A stretch of 64,000 bases of DNA. It comes from Myxococcales bacterium. Lineage in GTDB: Bacteria; Myxococcota; Polyangia; Polyangiales; Polyangiaceae. This document shows, piece by piece, positions 35,056-44,963 of this stretch. The stretch spans positions 1 through 64,000 of the forward strand of contig PLXW01000017.1 of NCBI GenBank assembly GCA_003151595.1, in the 5' to 3' direction. The notes below the pieces were generated by a model that was given only the letters and a program-made list of their open reading frames with translations, was not told the DNA's origin and did not search any database. The position numbers were made by a program, and so were the translations under genes. Positions within the stretch are counted from its first letter, which is position 1. Each line of letters begins with the position of its first letter.

Positions 35056-37896
35056 TCATGGCGAGTGACCTGCCATGGGAATGACTGGATTCGTCCACTG
35101 GCTCGGCAGCGGTGCGCAGAGTCCGTCGAGCGCGGTCACGGCGATCGATCCCTGGTCGCTCCACGATCCGCTCGCCGACGGCGGGATGAACTGCGCGACG
35201 ATCGACGTCGTCCCGTTCGCGGCGACGGTCGTGGGGTTGCTTCGAAGCCCGAAGATGCTCGGCTGCAACACGCCGTGAAGGGCGACCGAGGCGGCGGCGT
35301 TGCCCGTATTTTCCACGGCCGTCGTGATCGTGGCGATCGCGCCGGGCGAGACCGCGCCGAACGTCCAGGCGGCGGAGAGCGGCGTGTCGGCGATGACGGC
35401 GCCGCGCGCCTGCATGACGAGCTGAACGACGTGCGGCGCATCGAGCGGCGCATCGGTGGTCACGGTGAGCGTGTCGACGAACGGCGAGGCGTCGTTGGGA
35501 TTGGAAACCGTGGCTGGAATCGCTCTCGGCGTGACCACCAGAGTGGTACTTCCAGCAATCGGAATCGCGAGCGGCAACGCCGGCCCCGCTCCCGCGAACC
35601 CGAAATAGCTGCTCGCGCCCGCGCCGAACGTGAGCGCAGTGACATGTAGACCCTGATTCCCGGCGTTGGACACTGTGAGGGTCTGAGCGAGCCCCGTCGC
35701 GCCACAAGATACGAAGCCGTTGGGGTCGCCGGGATCGGTCCCGAAGGCGAGCGTCGTGGCCGAGAGCTCGGTCGCCGCGGCGGTACCCGCGCCGGTCAAT
35801 TGAAGCGGCGGCGGGAGCGGCGTGCAGAGCGCGTCCGAGGTGGTGACGGTGAGCGTCGCCGGATACGACGTCGCCGCCGCGGGCGCGAACGTGACGTCCT
35901 CCACCGACGTCGCGCTTCCCGGCGCGATCGCGTACGCCTGCGCACCGCTCCCATGCAACGTGAACGAGAGCGCCGGTGGATCCGACCCGGCGTTGGCCGC
36001 GTTGACCATCGTGATCCCTTGCGTGAGCTCGGTGCCGATCGGGAGCTGTCCAAACCTGAGCGGCGACGAGGAGCCGAACGAGAGCTGATCCCCCAGCGGC
36101 GTCTCCCCCAGCGTGACGACGTGCGGCGGATCGAAGGGAACGTCCGTTGTCACCACGACCTGCGCGGCGAACGACGACGGATCGGTGAGCGTCGTGGGCG
36201 ACGGAATCGCCGTCGCGGTCACTGTCACGATCGCGCTCGCGCCGGGAGCCAGGAGTCCGGGGGGCGGGTTCGCGGAGAGCGAATATTTTCCTGCACCCGC
36301 ACCTGTCACGCTCCCCAGCGTCCAGTTCATGTTGGCGTTGCCGCCGTTCTCGATCAGGAACGTCTGAGAGGCCGGTGCGGCGCGTCCACACTCCGCGGCG
36401 AACGCGAGCGAGGTCGGGCTCACGTTGGGTGCTGCGCCGCTGACGCCCGACAAGGGAATGGGCGCGGGGAGCGGGCTGCACAACGCCCCCGTCGCCGTCA
36501 TGGCGATGCTCCCCGTGGACGTCCCGCCCGAGCGCGGCGCGAACACGGCCATCTCGGACTGCGAGCCGTTCCCGGCGATCGCGAAGGCCGGGCTCGAGAC
36601 CGTGAACGTCGGCGAAGGGGTCGTGACCAACGTGACGCTGGCCGCGGCGGTCCCGGTGTTGACGACGCCGAAGACCTGCGCGACCGAGCCGAGCAACGGG
36701 ACGGCGCCGAAGCTCCCGAAGTTCGGCGCGCCCGACGTGTCGAACGCGAGGATCGCTCCGTTGGGCTCCTCGGTGAGCGTGATCTCGTGAGGAGAAGAGT
36801 CGGCGTCGGTCGCGATGAGGAGGGTCGCCGTGATGGGCTCGGCCGAGGCGAGCGCGGGGACGGCGGGGGCATCGACCGTGATATCGAGCGATCCGCCGTT
36901 GGCGAAGATGGCGCGACCGACCTTGGCGTTGGTGGTGAAACCCGGCGCGCCGGCGAGTGTGACCGCGGTGAGATGGGCGTCGACCGTCGCCGAGTTCGTG
37001 ATCGTGAACGAGCGCTCCGACGGCGCCGACCCACCGCAATCGGCCGGGCCGAAGTCGACCAACGCCGGCCAACCCGCGCTCTCCCCCGTGGTGGCGCGGG
37101 CCGAGAACGTGACCGCGGCCAGACTCCGGCTGCACAGCGTGCCGGTCGCCGTGATCGACGCGCTGGCGCGCACGACGCTCGTATCGGTCGCCGCGAAGCT
37201 GGATTGCATCGGCCACGGTTCGCCGGCGGCCAGCGTGACTTCGGTAGTACCACCGAGCGAGAAGCGCGGGTCCGAGGGCGCACCGACCGTGAACGTCGCG
37301 CTCGCGTTGCCGGCGTTGACGAGCGTGACGCCCAGCGACGCCAGGTAGCCCACTTCGGTGAGCGGGAACGCGAACGTGCTCGGCTCCCCCTGCGCGAACG
37401 CGAGCGACGCGCCGCTGGGCGTGACAGAGAGCGGAACGTCGAAGCTCGCCTGGTTCGAAGCGCCGATGGACAGCGAGAGAGTGCCGACGATCGGCACGCC
37501 GGCCGTCGCCGACGTCGGGACGTTGGTCGTGAGGGTCAGCGTCGCGGTCGCGCCGGTGTCGAGAGTGAAGACCGCAGGGTTCACCGCAAACGCAGCGCCG
37601 GTGGTCGACGCAGAGACTCCGACCGGTTTGCTCCCGCCGTTGTGCAAGGTGAGCGCGCTCGTCGCCGCGCTCGCGCCGCAGGCCACGGTGGAGAAGTCGA
37701 TCTGGTCGACCGAGAGCGCGATCGACGCCCCTTGCGCGATCGGCGCCGGCGTCGCGAGCCCGCCATCGTCGGCACCCGACGCTGCGTCGTCGCCCGCGTC
37801 TGCGAAGGGGATGAACACGTCGTCGCGCGCGCAACTCACGGTCGCAGTCCCACCGCAAACGGTGAGGAGCGCCAGAGTGACGACGAGGTAGCGCAT
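35056..37896 (-). CDS. Large lipoprotein with repeated Ig-like (choice-of-anchor-D type) domains A
   Basis: A 946-residue lipoprotein. Signal VTLALLTVCGGTATVSC gives lipobox TVSC. The body is a row of ~100-130-residue beta-sandwich repeats recognisable by the shared pattern FGxxxCGxxAPxxxTFxxxN(xG)NxxA and by repeated LCxPLPxPLPLxG ends; these resemble the choice-of-anchor-D/ASH (HYDIN-like) repeats. Such proteins act as long stalk-like surface or matrix proteins. It is a paralogue of the lipoprotein at 47413, with corresponding C-terminal lines such as LCAPLPSQWTNP. No enzyme domain is visible. Confidence 0.75.
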   Translation of the reverse strand: MRYLVVTLALLTVCGGTATVSCARDDVFIPFADAGDDAASGADDGGLATPAPIAQGASIALSVDQIDFSTVACGASAATSALTLHNGGSKPVGVSASTTGAAFAVNPAVFTLDTGATATLTLTTNVPTSATAGVPIVGTLSLSIGASNQASFDVPLSVTPSGASLAFAQGEPSTFAFPLTEVGYLASLGVTLVNAGNASATFTVGAPSDPRFSLGGTTEVTLAAGEPWPMQSSFAATDTSVVRASASITATGTLCSRSLAAVTFSARATTGESAGWPALVDFGPADCGGSAPSERSFTITNSATVDAHLTAVTLAGAPGFTTNAKVGRAIFANGGSLDITVDAPAVPALASAEPITATLLIATDADSSPHEITLTEEPNGAILAFDTSGAPNFGSFGAVPLLGSVAQVFGVVNTGTAAASVTLVTTPSPTFTVSSPAFAIAGNGSQSEMAVFAPRSGGTSTGSIAMTATGALCSPLPAPIPLSGVSGAAPNVSPTSLAFAAECGRAAPASQTFLIENGGNANMNWTLGSVTGAGAGKYSLSANPPPGLLAPGASAIVTVTATAIPSPTTLTDPSSFAAQVVVTTDVPFDPPHVVTLGETPLGDQLSFGSSSPLRFGQLPIGTELTQGITMVNAANAGSDPPALSFTLHGSGAQAYAIAPGSATSVEDVTFAPAAATSYPATLTVTTSDALCTPLPPPLQLTGAGTAAATELSATTLAFGTDPGDPNGFVSCGATGLAQTLTVSNAGNQGLHVTALTFGAGASSYFGFAGAGPALPLAIPIAGSTTLVVTPRAIPATVSNPNDASPFVDTLTVTTDAPLDAPHVVQLVMQARGAVIADTPLSAAWTFGAVSPGAIATITTAVENTGNAAASVALHGVLQPSIFGLRSNPTTVAANGTTSIVAQFIPPSASGSWSDQGSIAVTALDGLCAPLPSQWTNPVIPMAGHSP

Positions 37897-38054
37897 GGGC
37901 GCAGCACCCTTTGTTGCAAACAGGGACGCTCCGCAACGGCGGCGCGCGAGACTCGGCAAGAAGTAGCTTGGTACTCACTCGAACGACGCGCGCCGTTCAG
38001 TGTCGTTCGCGAACGTCGCGGAAAACTCGGCAAGACTTCATGAGACAAAATGAA

Positions 38055-38086
38055 CGAGAGGGCACCGGTCGCCCGGCACCCTCTCG
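38055..38086 (-). terminator. Hairpin terminator after cysteine-rich lipoprotein
   Basis: CGAGAGGG (38055-38062) pairs with CCCTCTCG (38079-38086), with CCGG pairing possible inside. Read on the minus strand it is followed by a T-rich stretch (ATTTTGT), so it fits a Rho-independent terminator for the gene ending at 38115. Confidence 0.6.
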
Positions 38087-38114
38087 CGTTGTCGTGGAAT
38101 CGTTCAGACTCCGA

Positions 38115-39692
38115 TCAGTGCAGGCACTGACCGCAGTTGTTGCTGATGGCGCTCTGGAAGATGTTGTTCGCCACACCCGACGCGAGCGTCGTGGAGGTGA
38201 AGTTCTTCAAGATGTCGAGGCCGTCGTTCTCGGCGAGGCCGAGCCCGGCGGCTTCCTGGTTGTCGCACGCGCCGTTGGCGGCGTTCGACGTGCCGACGTT
38301 CGCGCACGTTCCGCTAATGGGAGCCGTGCCGCAGTAGCACGACGAGACCGCGCTCCCCGAGACGCTGCCGCCCCACGCGCACGAGTTGGCGAGGATGCAG
38401 GAGAGGGTCGCCGTGCACGAAGCCTGGTTCGCGCTCGGCAAGTCGCCGCACTCGTGGCCGACGTCGTGGAAGGTCACATCGTCGAGCCCGCCCGCGTTGA
38501 AGACGCAGGTGTAGCAACCCGCGGCCGGGTCGGCGCCAGGCGCCGTGGCGAGGCCCTTGGTGATGTCTTGCTGAACGAGGGCCGCCTCGGTCGGCGTGCA
38601 GAGGCCGCCGGTGCTCCCCTGGCACTGGACGCATCCGGTCTGACCGGCGGTGGTGCAGGGCAGGAGGCCGGTGCAGCAGAAGTTGCCGGCGCCGTCCTTC
38701 AGCGTGCCGGAGTTGGACTGACCCGCCGGGCACGTGCCCGCCGCCGTGTTGGGAGTGGCTTCGACGCCGCTACCCACGCCCTGGCAGGGAGCCGCCGAGC
38801 AGCAGAAGTTGCCGGACGAATCCTTGAGCGTGCCGCTGTTGACCGACGGCGCGGGGCAGGTGCCCGTGGCCGAGTTGGGAGAGGCCTCGACGCCCGTACC
38901 GACACCCTGGCACGGCGGGTTTCCGCACGTGATGGTGAGGGTCGTGGTGCTCGACGCGGCCGGGCAGGTCGCGCCCGCCGGGAGGACGCCGTCGCCGACG
39001 TTGAGCGTGATGGTCACGGTCTGCGGAGCGGCGGGACAGGTGTAGTTGGCCTGCGACTGCGAGGGCGTATCGATCGAACCGGCGGACGCGGTCCATGCGT
39101 ACGTGACGCCAGCGGCGTTCGGGCCGACGGCTCCTGCAGCGAGAGCGACGACGCCGCCCGTGACCGCCGCAGCGGGCTGCGCGCTGGCCGAGGTCCAGGT
39201 CGCGCAGTCGACCGGCGTGCCGTTGACGAGCACGCCGCCCGAGTTCGCGCCGCCGTCGGCGGAGGTCGACGTGCAGGTCAGGAACACGTTCACGTCGGTC
39301 GTCGTCTGCGCGGTGACGGTGAACGGCGACGACGTGCCAATGCACGAGATCGCGCCGTCGGGCGACGTGGCGGAGAGCGTGATCGTGTATCCGCTCCCGG
39401 CCGCGACGTTCGGAATGAAGAAGCTGATGGTCGTGGCCGCGGCCGGAACCGAGTACGTGCCGGTCTTCACGACCGTCGCGCCCTGGTTGATCGTCCAGTT
39501 CACGCTGGTGATGGTCTCGCCGCCCGGAAGCGTGAGGTCCATTCCGATCGTACCGAGCGCCTGATGACCAGGACCTTGCCCGCCGTTGTTGCCGGAATCG
39601 TTCTGCGAGCTGCTGCAGCCGCTCATCGACGGCGCGGCGATCGCCACCGCGAGACCGAAGATGATTGCACTGCCAATGACGGATTTCTTCAC
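38115..39692 (-). CDS. Lipoprotein with Ig-like region and shared cysteine C-terminal module
   Basis: A 525-residue lipoprotein starting at GTG 39692 with GGAGG just upstream. Signal SAIIFGLAVAIAAPSMSGC gives lipobox MSGC. After a Gln/Gly linker comes a beta-sandwich region (about 45-260) similar to Ig/PKD-like folds (VSVNWTIN-type strands, TCTSTSADGG), then two repeats of CQGVGxGVEAxPNxAxGTCPA with CC pairs, and finally the module also found at the C-terminus of the gene at 32992: PCTTAGQTGCVQCQ, CTPTEAALVQQDITKGL, CYCGTAPISGTC, LDILKNFTSTTLASGVANNI, ending CGQCLH. Unknown function; likely surface-located. Confidence 0.7.
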   Translation of the reverse strand: MKKSVIGSAIIFGLAVAIAAPSMSGCSSSQNDSGNNGGQGPGHQALGTIGMDLTLPGGETITSVNWTINQGATVVKTGTYSVPAAATTISFFIPNVAAGSGYTITLSATSPDGAISCIGTSSPFTVTAQTTTDVNVFLTCTSTSADGGANSGGVLVNGTPVDCATWTSASAQPAAAVTGGVVALAAGAVGPNAAGVTYAWTASAGSIDTPSQSQANYTCPAAPQTVTITLNVGDGVLPAGATCPAASSTTTLTITCGNPPCQGVGTGVEASPNSATGTCPAPSVNSGTLKDSSGNFCCSAAPCQGVGSGVEATPNTAAGTCPAGQSNSGTLKDGAGNFCCTGLLPCTTAGQTGCVQCQGSTGGLCTPTEAALVQQDITKGLATAPGADPAAGCYTCVFNAGGLDDVTFHDVGHECGDLPSANQASCTATLSCILANSCAWGGSVSGSAVSSCYCGTAPISGTCANVGTSNAANGACDNQEAAGLGLAENDGLDILKNFTSTTLASGVANNIFQSAISNNCGQCLH

Positions 39693-40011
39693 GGTTACCT
39701 CCGAAAAAGTTTTCGTGGACTAGGAGCGCGGTTGAGGCCCCGCCGGAGGGGAACCCGGGCAGCGGCGACGCGCGGCCTTGTTCAAGACCCGAGCCACGCG
39801 CGCTCACAGGGCAATTCCCGGCAGATCGGGCCGCGGAGGCCCGGCGATCCTCCGATTCCAGGAGGCGCATTCCGAATTCCGGAATTCCGCGAAACTCGAT
39901 CACCCCTGGAGCATTGCAAACGTGATGGGGAGTTCACCGCGTTGTCGCGGGAGCCCGCAGACACGATGGTAAGTACCCGCGCCCCTGAGGAGCCTGAGGA
40001 GTGTGAGTCGC
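39693..40011. promoter_or_regulatory. Divergent intergenic region
   Basis: A 319-bp AT-richer gap between the divergent lipoprotein (minus) and tetrahaem gene (plus). It must contain both promoters. A clear palindrome GAATTCCGGAATTC lies at 39874-39887, and CTGAGGAGTGTGAG precedes the ATG at 40012, giving a Shine-Dalgarno at about 10 bp. I see no coding sequence. Confidence 0.5.
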
Positions 40012-43000
40012 ATGGTCGTTCGGCACGGAAGCGCGCTCTTCATCTTCGTGCTCGCCGTGATCGCGATCGCGAGCTGTGCCCAGGAAGAGTATCCGGCCGA
40101 TCTCTGGAACGCGCAGCACCCCGCGCATGCCGGCGGCGACCTCGACGCGACGGCTCCGATTGCGCGCGCGTGTACCCAGGCGCGCGCGACTCCTCTTCCT
40201 CAGCGGCAGGTTGCCATGTCGGCCAGCACGGGCTCGGGCGGCACCGTGGTGCTCGTGTCGGATCTGTTCGATCGCTTCAACTCCGTCTGCGGGTCGTGTC
40301 ACGGCCCGGCGGTCGATCCGCCCGGCAACGGCGGGTTTCAGATCCAGACTCCGACTGACTTCTCGCGGATGATGACTGCGGCGGTGCTGGCCCACGTCAC
40401 TTCGAACGTGGCCTGCCCGTACACGCCGAGCGCATCGAACCCGGTCGACCCGATGCCTCCGTGCAGCAGCCCCAACGGGATGCTCTATTCGCAGCGACCG
40501 CCGACCGATCCGGTGCGCCAGTTCGCGGAGCTCGTTCAGGCGTGGTTGACCGCCGGGAGCCCGCTGTCGTTCACGCCGCAGTCGGCCACGGCACCCGCGT
40601 CGTCGACGCCGCCCGACGCGGGCGCGGGTGCGCTCTCGCTGACGCCGGCGATCGGGACGGACCTGACCAACCTGGGTAATTGCATTCCGACAACGCCCCT
40701 CTTCGCGACGGAGACGAAGAAGAGCGCCGCGCTCGACGCGATGTTCGCCAGCCTGTCGGCGGCGCCCGGCGGCAGCGCGGCGGACATGATCGGGCTCCCC
40801 GAGCACCTGAATCAGACCGATCTCTTCACGCTCGACAGCGAAGATCTCGCGCAATACGGCGTCGTGGCCTACGCGCCCGGCTACCCCTTGTGGTCCGACA
40901 ACGCCGGCAAGCTCCGGTACGTGCGCGTCCCACGCGGCACCTCGATTCAGTTCGACAAGACCTCGCAGACGTTCGGCATCCCGCCCAACACCCGTTTCTA
41001 CAAGACGTTCATGAAAGAGGTCGTCGACACCGACGGCAGCTTCCGATGGCGCAAGATGGAGACGCGGCTCATCGTCTCTCGCCCTGACGTGACGGCCTCC
41101 GACGGCACGGTCACTCACAATGCGCTCTTCGGCACGTACCGATGGAGCGACGACGAATCCGACGCCGCGCTGGTCGAGACCCCTCTCAAGAGCGGGCGCC
41201 CGTTCGCGGACACGGTCTTTCTGTACGACGTGGACGAGCCGATGGCGGCCGCCGTGCTGAAGGGCGCTCCCGCGGCGCCGGAAGAGGCGCTGCTCGAGGC
41301 GCAGGCCGCTCGTCACTATGCGATCCCGTCGAGCGACCGATGCGTTCAGTGCCATATGGGGAGTCAGAGTCAGAGCTTCGTTCTCGGCTTCATCCCTCTT
41401 CAGATCGCGCGCCGCGCGGTCGGGACCGGCGGGGTCATCGAGTCGACCGGGCCCGACGAGCTCACGCAGCTCCAGCGCCTGATCGACTACGGCGTGATCT
41501 CTGGAATCGGATCGCTCGACGACGTGCTCCCTCTGGAGAAGTCCGAGGGGTCGCGCGTCCCGCGCAACGACTACGAGCTCATCGCCCAGGGGTACGTGCT
41601 CGGGAACTGCTCGCACTGCCACAACCCGAACGGGCTCCCGACGGTTCAGAACCCGGTGCTGAAGAACGTTCTCAACTTCCTCCCAAGCGCGAACGGCGGC
41701 CTCTTTCAGTTCCCGCTCGAGCGCTACAGCCCGCGGATCGGGCGCGGCCCCTCGGGCTCGACCCCTATCCCGTACATCACACCGTCGCTCGTCGATCTCC
41801 CACGCGTCAATCCGAGCTCGGGGGACCAGGCGGCCGACATCTTCACGCAAGGGACCGGGCCGGACGACGCCTTCTGGCTGATCTATGCACCGTGGCGCAG
41901 CCTCATCTACCGCAACGTCGACAACGCCTTCGCGTACACCGACGATCTCGCGCTCTACCCGCACATGCCGATGAACACCCCCGGCTACGACCCGCGGGCC
42001 AAGCAGATCCTCAGCGACTGGATGGTGAGCATCCCCGCCGTGCGCAAGCACCCCGAGGTCGCGGAGTATGCCTATCAAACCGACGGGTCGAGCGGTCACA
42101 ACATCGGAAGCCCGGTCGTCGATACGACCCCGCAGCCCTACGTCGAGCTTCACCCCGGCGATCCCGGGTACGACGGCGCCGCCGCGGCCGCGCAGCAGCG
42201 GCTCACGGTGCTTCATACGGGGACGAACCCTGCGATCACCTTGGGCGCAGGGAGCACGACGTTCTCGCGATACGCCGACACGGGCGAGACGGGTGACATC
42301 CTCGACCCGACCGTGCTGGCCGATCCCGTGTGCAGCCCGATCCCCGCTGGTGATCGCACGCTGAATACCTATCCGTTCGCGGAGCACCCTCACTGGGTCA
42401 ATACGGATCTCAGCCAGCCGCCCGGGCAGTGGGCTCCGCGTCAGGGAAACTGGATCGACGTGCTCGTCGAACAGCACATCCCGCCCGCTTCGCGCGGGTG
42501 CAGCAGCCCCGCGGGGGCCCAGGCCGCGTACGCCGATCAAGTGATCGCCGTCGGCCTCCTTCAGAGCGCGACGCTCGATCAGGTTCGTTCGTACGTGACG
42601 ACGCCGGTCCCGTTCGGGCTATGGCAGCAACAGAGCGGTTGCCACTTCGACGGCGTTCCGACGGCGGGCTCTTTCACGGGAGCGCAGCGCCCGCACTGGA
42701 TGGACGTGTCGAACGCCCCCGCCGACGCGCCGGTCTACTCGGAGTCACCGGGTGCGGCCGTGTTCAAGATGATCTGTATCAACTGTCACGGACCCAAAGC
42801 GGACTCCAACGGACGCCTCGCTCAAAATCTGGCGACGATGACGGGAGGCCTCGCCGAGGTCGCCGACTTCCGTGACGGGCTCTTCGGTCCTGTCGGCGCG
42901 GCGGAGACCTCGAGCAATCGTCACTCGGTCTTCGGCGTTCTCCCCGCGGACGCGACCCCCGCATGGACCAGCGTGACCGACGACGACCGCGCGGCGCGGT

Positions 43001-43791
43001 ACATGGCGTGGATGGCGCTCGGCGGCACGCCGGTCCAGATCCCGATCCAGATCCTCGAGATCGTCGCCGTCACGCACGTGCTCGATCAGCAGCGGGTGCT
43101 CGAGGCGTCGTCGCTCTCGGCGAACATGCTCTCGCAGGCCAAGGCGTTGTGCCTTGGAATCCTCGGACCCGGCTATCACGACTCGCTCTACTCGCCGTCG
43201 TTCGATCCGCGGATCGGTCACGGTTATCTCGATGCGAGCGTCACGCACCTGAACGACACGCTCATCTTCGAGAACGGCGACGCCGAGCTCTGGATGCGCA
43301 TGTGCACCACGGCGAACCCGCCGCCGGTTCACGTGCTCCGACCCGACTCACAGGGTCAGCTCCGGCTCGGAGTCCAGTCGATCCAGGATTCGAACTACAA
43401 CCTCGCGATCGACACCTACGCCCCTGGAACGATCGTCGCGGCCTCGAGCTACCCGGCAGGCGTGGCCGTGGGAAATGGGGTAGGCGGCGCCGACCCCACG
43501 CTGCAGGACTCGAACGTGTGGCCGTGGTGCGTGGACGACACGGCGGCGACGAGCGCGCAGTCGGCTTGGATCACGAACAACGGTCTCCCCACCTGTCCGG
43601 CGTCGGTGAAGAGCGCGAGCCACGCATGCGCGTCTCAGCAAGAAGGCGCGGTGTGCTTCGGGAACGACGAAGCCAACCAGTGGGCGGTGCGCGGCGCGAT
43701 CAACGCGGGAATGTCCGTCTTTCTCTACGTGCAGTCGCTGGAGACCACGGACGCCGCGCCGGACTACAACCAGTGCACGCTCCTCAAGTAG
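40012..43791 (+). CDS. Large tetrahaem c-type cytochrome lipoprotein
   Basis: A 1259-residue lipoprotein (ATG 40012 with GAGGAG upstream; GTG at 40003 is possible). Signal FIFVLAVIAIASC gives lipobox IASC. Four CxxCH haem-c motifs are seen: CGSCH at 93-97, CVQCH at 444-448, CSHCH at 533-537 and CINCH at 922-926. Between them are long segments without clear catalytic motifs; the second half includes a CHFDGVP segment and a C-terminal cysteine-rich part. Size and domain spacing suggest an outer-membrane surface cytochrome that transfers electrons or oxidises a substrate, but the reaction is unknown. The signal peptidase gene overlaps its 3' end by 19 bp. Confidence 0.8.
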   Translation: MVVRHGSALFIFVLAVIAIASCAQEEYPADLWNAQHPAHAGGDLDATAPIARACTQARATPLPQRQVAMSASTGSGGTVVLVSDLFDRFNSVCGSCHGPAVDPPGNGGFQIQTPTDFSRMMTAAVLAHVTSNVACPYTPSASNPVDPMPPCSSPNGMLYSQRPPTDPVRQFAELVQAWLTAGSPLSFTPQSATAPASSTPPDAGAGALSLTPAIGTDLTNLGNCIPTTPLFATETKKSAALDAMFASLSAAPGGSAADMIGLPEHLNQTDLFTLDSEDLAQYGVVAYAPGYPLWSDNAGKLRYVRVPRGTSIQFDKTSQTFGIPPNTRFYKTFMKEVVDTDGSFRWRKMETRLIVSRPDVTASDGTVTHNALFGTYRWSDDESDAALVETPLKSGRPFADTVFLYDVDEPMAAAVLKGAPAAPEEALLEAQAARHYAIPSSDRCVQCHMGSQSQSFVLGFIPLQIARRAVGTGGVIESTGPDELTQLQRLIDYGVISGIGSLDDVLPLEKSEGSRVPRNDYELIAQGYVLGNCSHCHNPNGLPTVQNPVLKNVLNFLPSANGGLFQFPLERYSPRIGRGPSGSTPIPYITPSLVDLPRVNPSSGDQAADIFTQGTGPDDAFWLIYAPWRSLIYRNVDNAFAYTDDLALYPHMPMNTPGYDPRAKQILSDWMVSIPAVRKHPEVAEYAYQTDGSSGHNIGSPVVDTTPQPYVELHPGDPGYDGAAAAAQQRLTVLHTGTNPAITLGAGSTTFSRYADTGETGDILDPTVLADPVCSPIPAGDRTLNTYPFAEHPHWVNTDLSQPPGQWAPRQGNWIDVLVEQHIPPASRGCSSPAGAQAAYADQVIAVGLLQSATLDQVRSYVTTPVPFGLWQQQSGCHFDGVPTAGSFTGAQRPHWMDVSNAPADAPVYSESPGAAVFKMICINCHGPKADSNGRLAQNLATMTGGLAEVADFRDGLFGPVGAAETSSNRHSVFGVLPADATPAWTSVTDDDRAARYMAWMALGGTPVQIPIQILEIVAVTHVLDQQRVLEASSLSANMLSQAKALCLGILGPGYHDSLYSPSFDPRIGHGYLDASVTHLNDTLIFENGDAELWMRMCTTANPPPVHVLRPDSQGQLRLGVQSIQDSNYNLAIDTYAPGTIVAASSYPAGVAVGNGVGGADPTLQDSNVWPWCVDDTAATSAQSAWITNNGLPTCPASVKSASHACASQQEGAVCFGNDEANQWAVRGAINAGMSVFLYVQSLETTDAAPDYNQCTLLK

Positions 43792-44798
43792 CGAGAGATC
43801 GCTCCCCGCGCGCTGGGTTGCTCGCCTGCGTGCCGGCCGTCGTCACCGTCCTCGCATTCCAGTGGCTCGTCCCTGCGATCGGCACGGGCGCTCCTGGGTT
43901 CGTCGCGGCGCTCGGTCGTCGCAGCCCGCTGCTCCTCGGCGCAGCGCTCTTCGTGCTGTTCTCGGCGCTCGCGCACTACTGGCTGGGTGACTCTCACAGC
44001 GCCACGTCGCGTGGAAGCGCGCTGGGGTGGGTAGCCTGGGTGGCCATCGCCGCGAGCGGCGCGCTCGGGTTCCGCGCCTTCGTGGCGCGCCCCTACCGCG
44101 TGCACGGCGCATCGATGCTGCCGACGCTCGCGCCCGAAGACCTCGTCGCCGGGACGGTGCGCAAGCCATCGTCCACGAGCGGATTTCATCGCGGCGACGT
44201 CGTCGTATTCGCGGCCGACGGGTTGCTCGCCGCGCATACCGCAGAGACAGGACCGGAGGCGCTCGTGAAGCGCGTCGTCGGACTCCCCGGAGATCGCATC
44301 GAGATGCGCGGCGGCGCGCCCGTCATCAATGGCTGGCCCGTCCCCATCTGTGACGCGGGCGAATATCTCCATGTCTCCTCCGACACGAAAGACGGCGCGA
44401 TCCACGGCCGTCTCCGCGTGGAATTCCTGGACGACATCACCTACCTCACGCTCCACTCGTTCAGGCCGCCGTTCACGGGCTCGGTCGTCGTCGCGTCGGG
44501 AGAGCTCTTCGTCCTGGGAGACGACCGTGGCAACAGCCTCGACTCGCGCGACTTTCACCAGGGGCGCGGAGGCGGCGTACCCGTCGCCGCGATCGAGGCG
44601 CGCGTCGATCGCTTTCTCGTCGGCTCGCATCGCAGCGGCGACGCCGACTTCACTCGCTTGTTACGTCCCATCGACACGCTCGCCACGCGCCTCCGCCTCG
44701 AGGGGCTCGCCACCGGTGCGCTCGAGGAGGGCATCGCCCGATGCCTGGCGAATCGGCCGAGCGTGACGCATGCCCCGCCGTCTGAAATCCGGAAATAG
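43773..44798 (+). CDS. lepB: Type I signal peptidase (S26)
   Basis: A 341-residue membrane protease starting at GTG 43773, inside the tail of the cytochrome gene. Three membrane segments precede the catalytic domain: AGLLACVPAVVTVLAF, LLLGAALFVLFSALA and LGWVAWVAIAASGALGF. Catalytic S114 lies in VHGASMLPTL and K166 in LVKRVVGLPGD; GDDRGNSLDSRDF is the third family box. It cleaves Sec or Tat signal peptides at the membrane. It is probably a paralogue of the housekeeping enzyme dedicated to secreted proteins such as its neighbours; this is inference from the overlap. A TTG at 43815 is an alternative start. Confidence 0.85.
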   Translation: MHAPQVARDRSPRAGLLACVPAVVTVLAFQWLVPAIGTGAPGFVAALGRRSPLLLGAALFVLFSALAHYWLGDSHSATSRGSALGWVAWVAIAASGALGFRAFVARPYRVHGASMLPTLAPEDLVAGTVRKPSSTSGFHRGDVVVFAADGLLAAHTAETGPEALVKRVVGLPGDRIEMRGGAPVINGWPVPICDAGEYLHVSSDTKDGAIHGRLRVEFLDDITYLTLHSFRPPFTGSVVVASGELFVLGDDRGNSLDSRDFHQGRGGGVPVAAIEARVDRFLVGSHRSGDADFTRLLRPIDTLATRLRLEGLATGALEEGIARCLANRPSVTHAPPSEIRK

Positions 44799-44963
44799 GA
44801 TTCTAGGAATCGGAAGGATCGAGAGATTGATCACGTGGGGCGCAATCGCACGGCGCTCACGATTTTCCCTGATTCGAGTGAGCGGCGCGACCCTGCCCGA
44901 TGCCGAAGACGAGCGGCCCGATCTTTGTACAGGCGCCCCCGAGACAGCAACCGGAGGATTCGC

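Noticed and set aside
39934..42540. Minus-strand open frame of about 870 codons
   Set aside because: Opposite the tetrahaem gene, which has haem motifs and a signal peptide; the antisense translation has no features.
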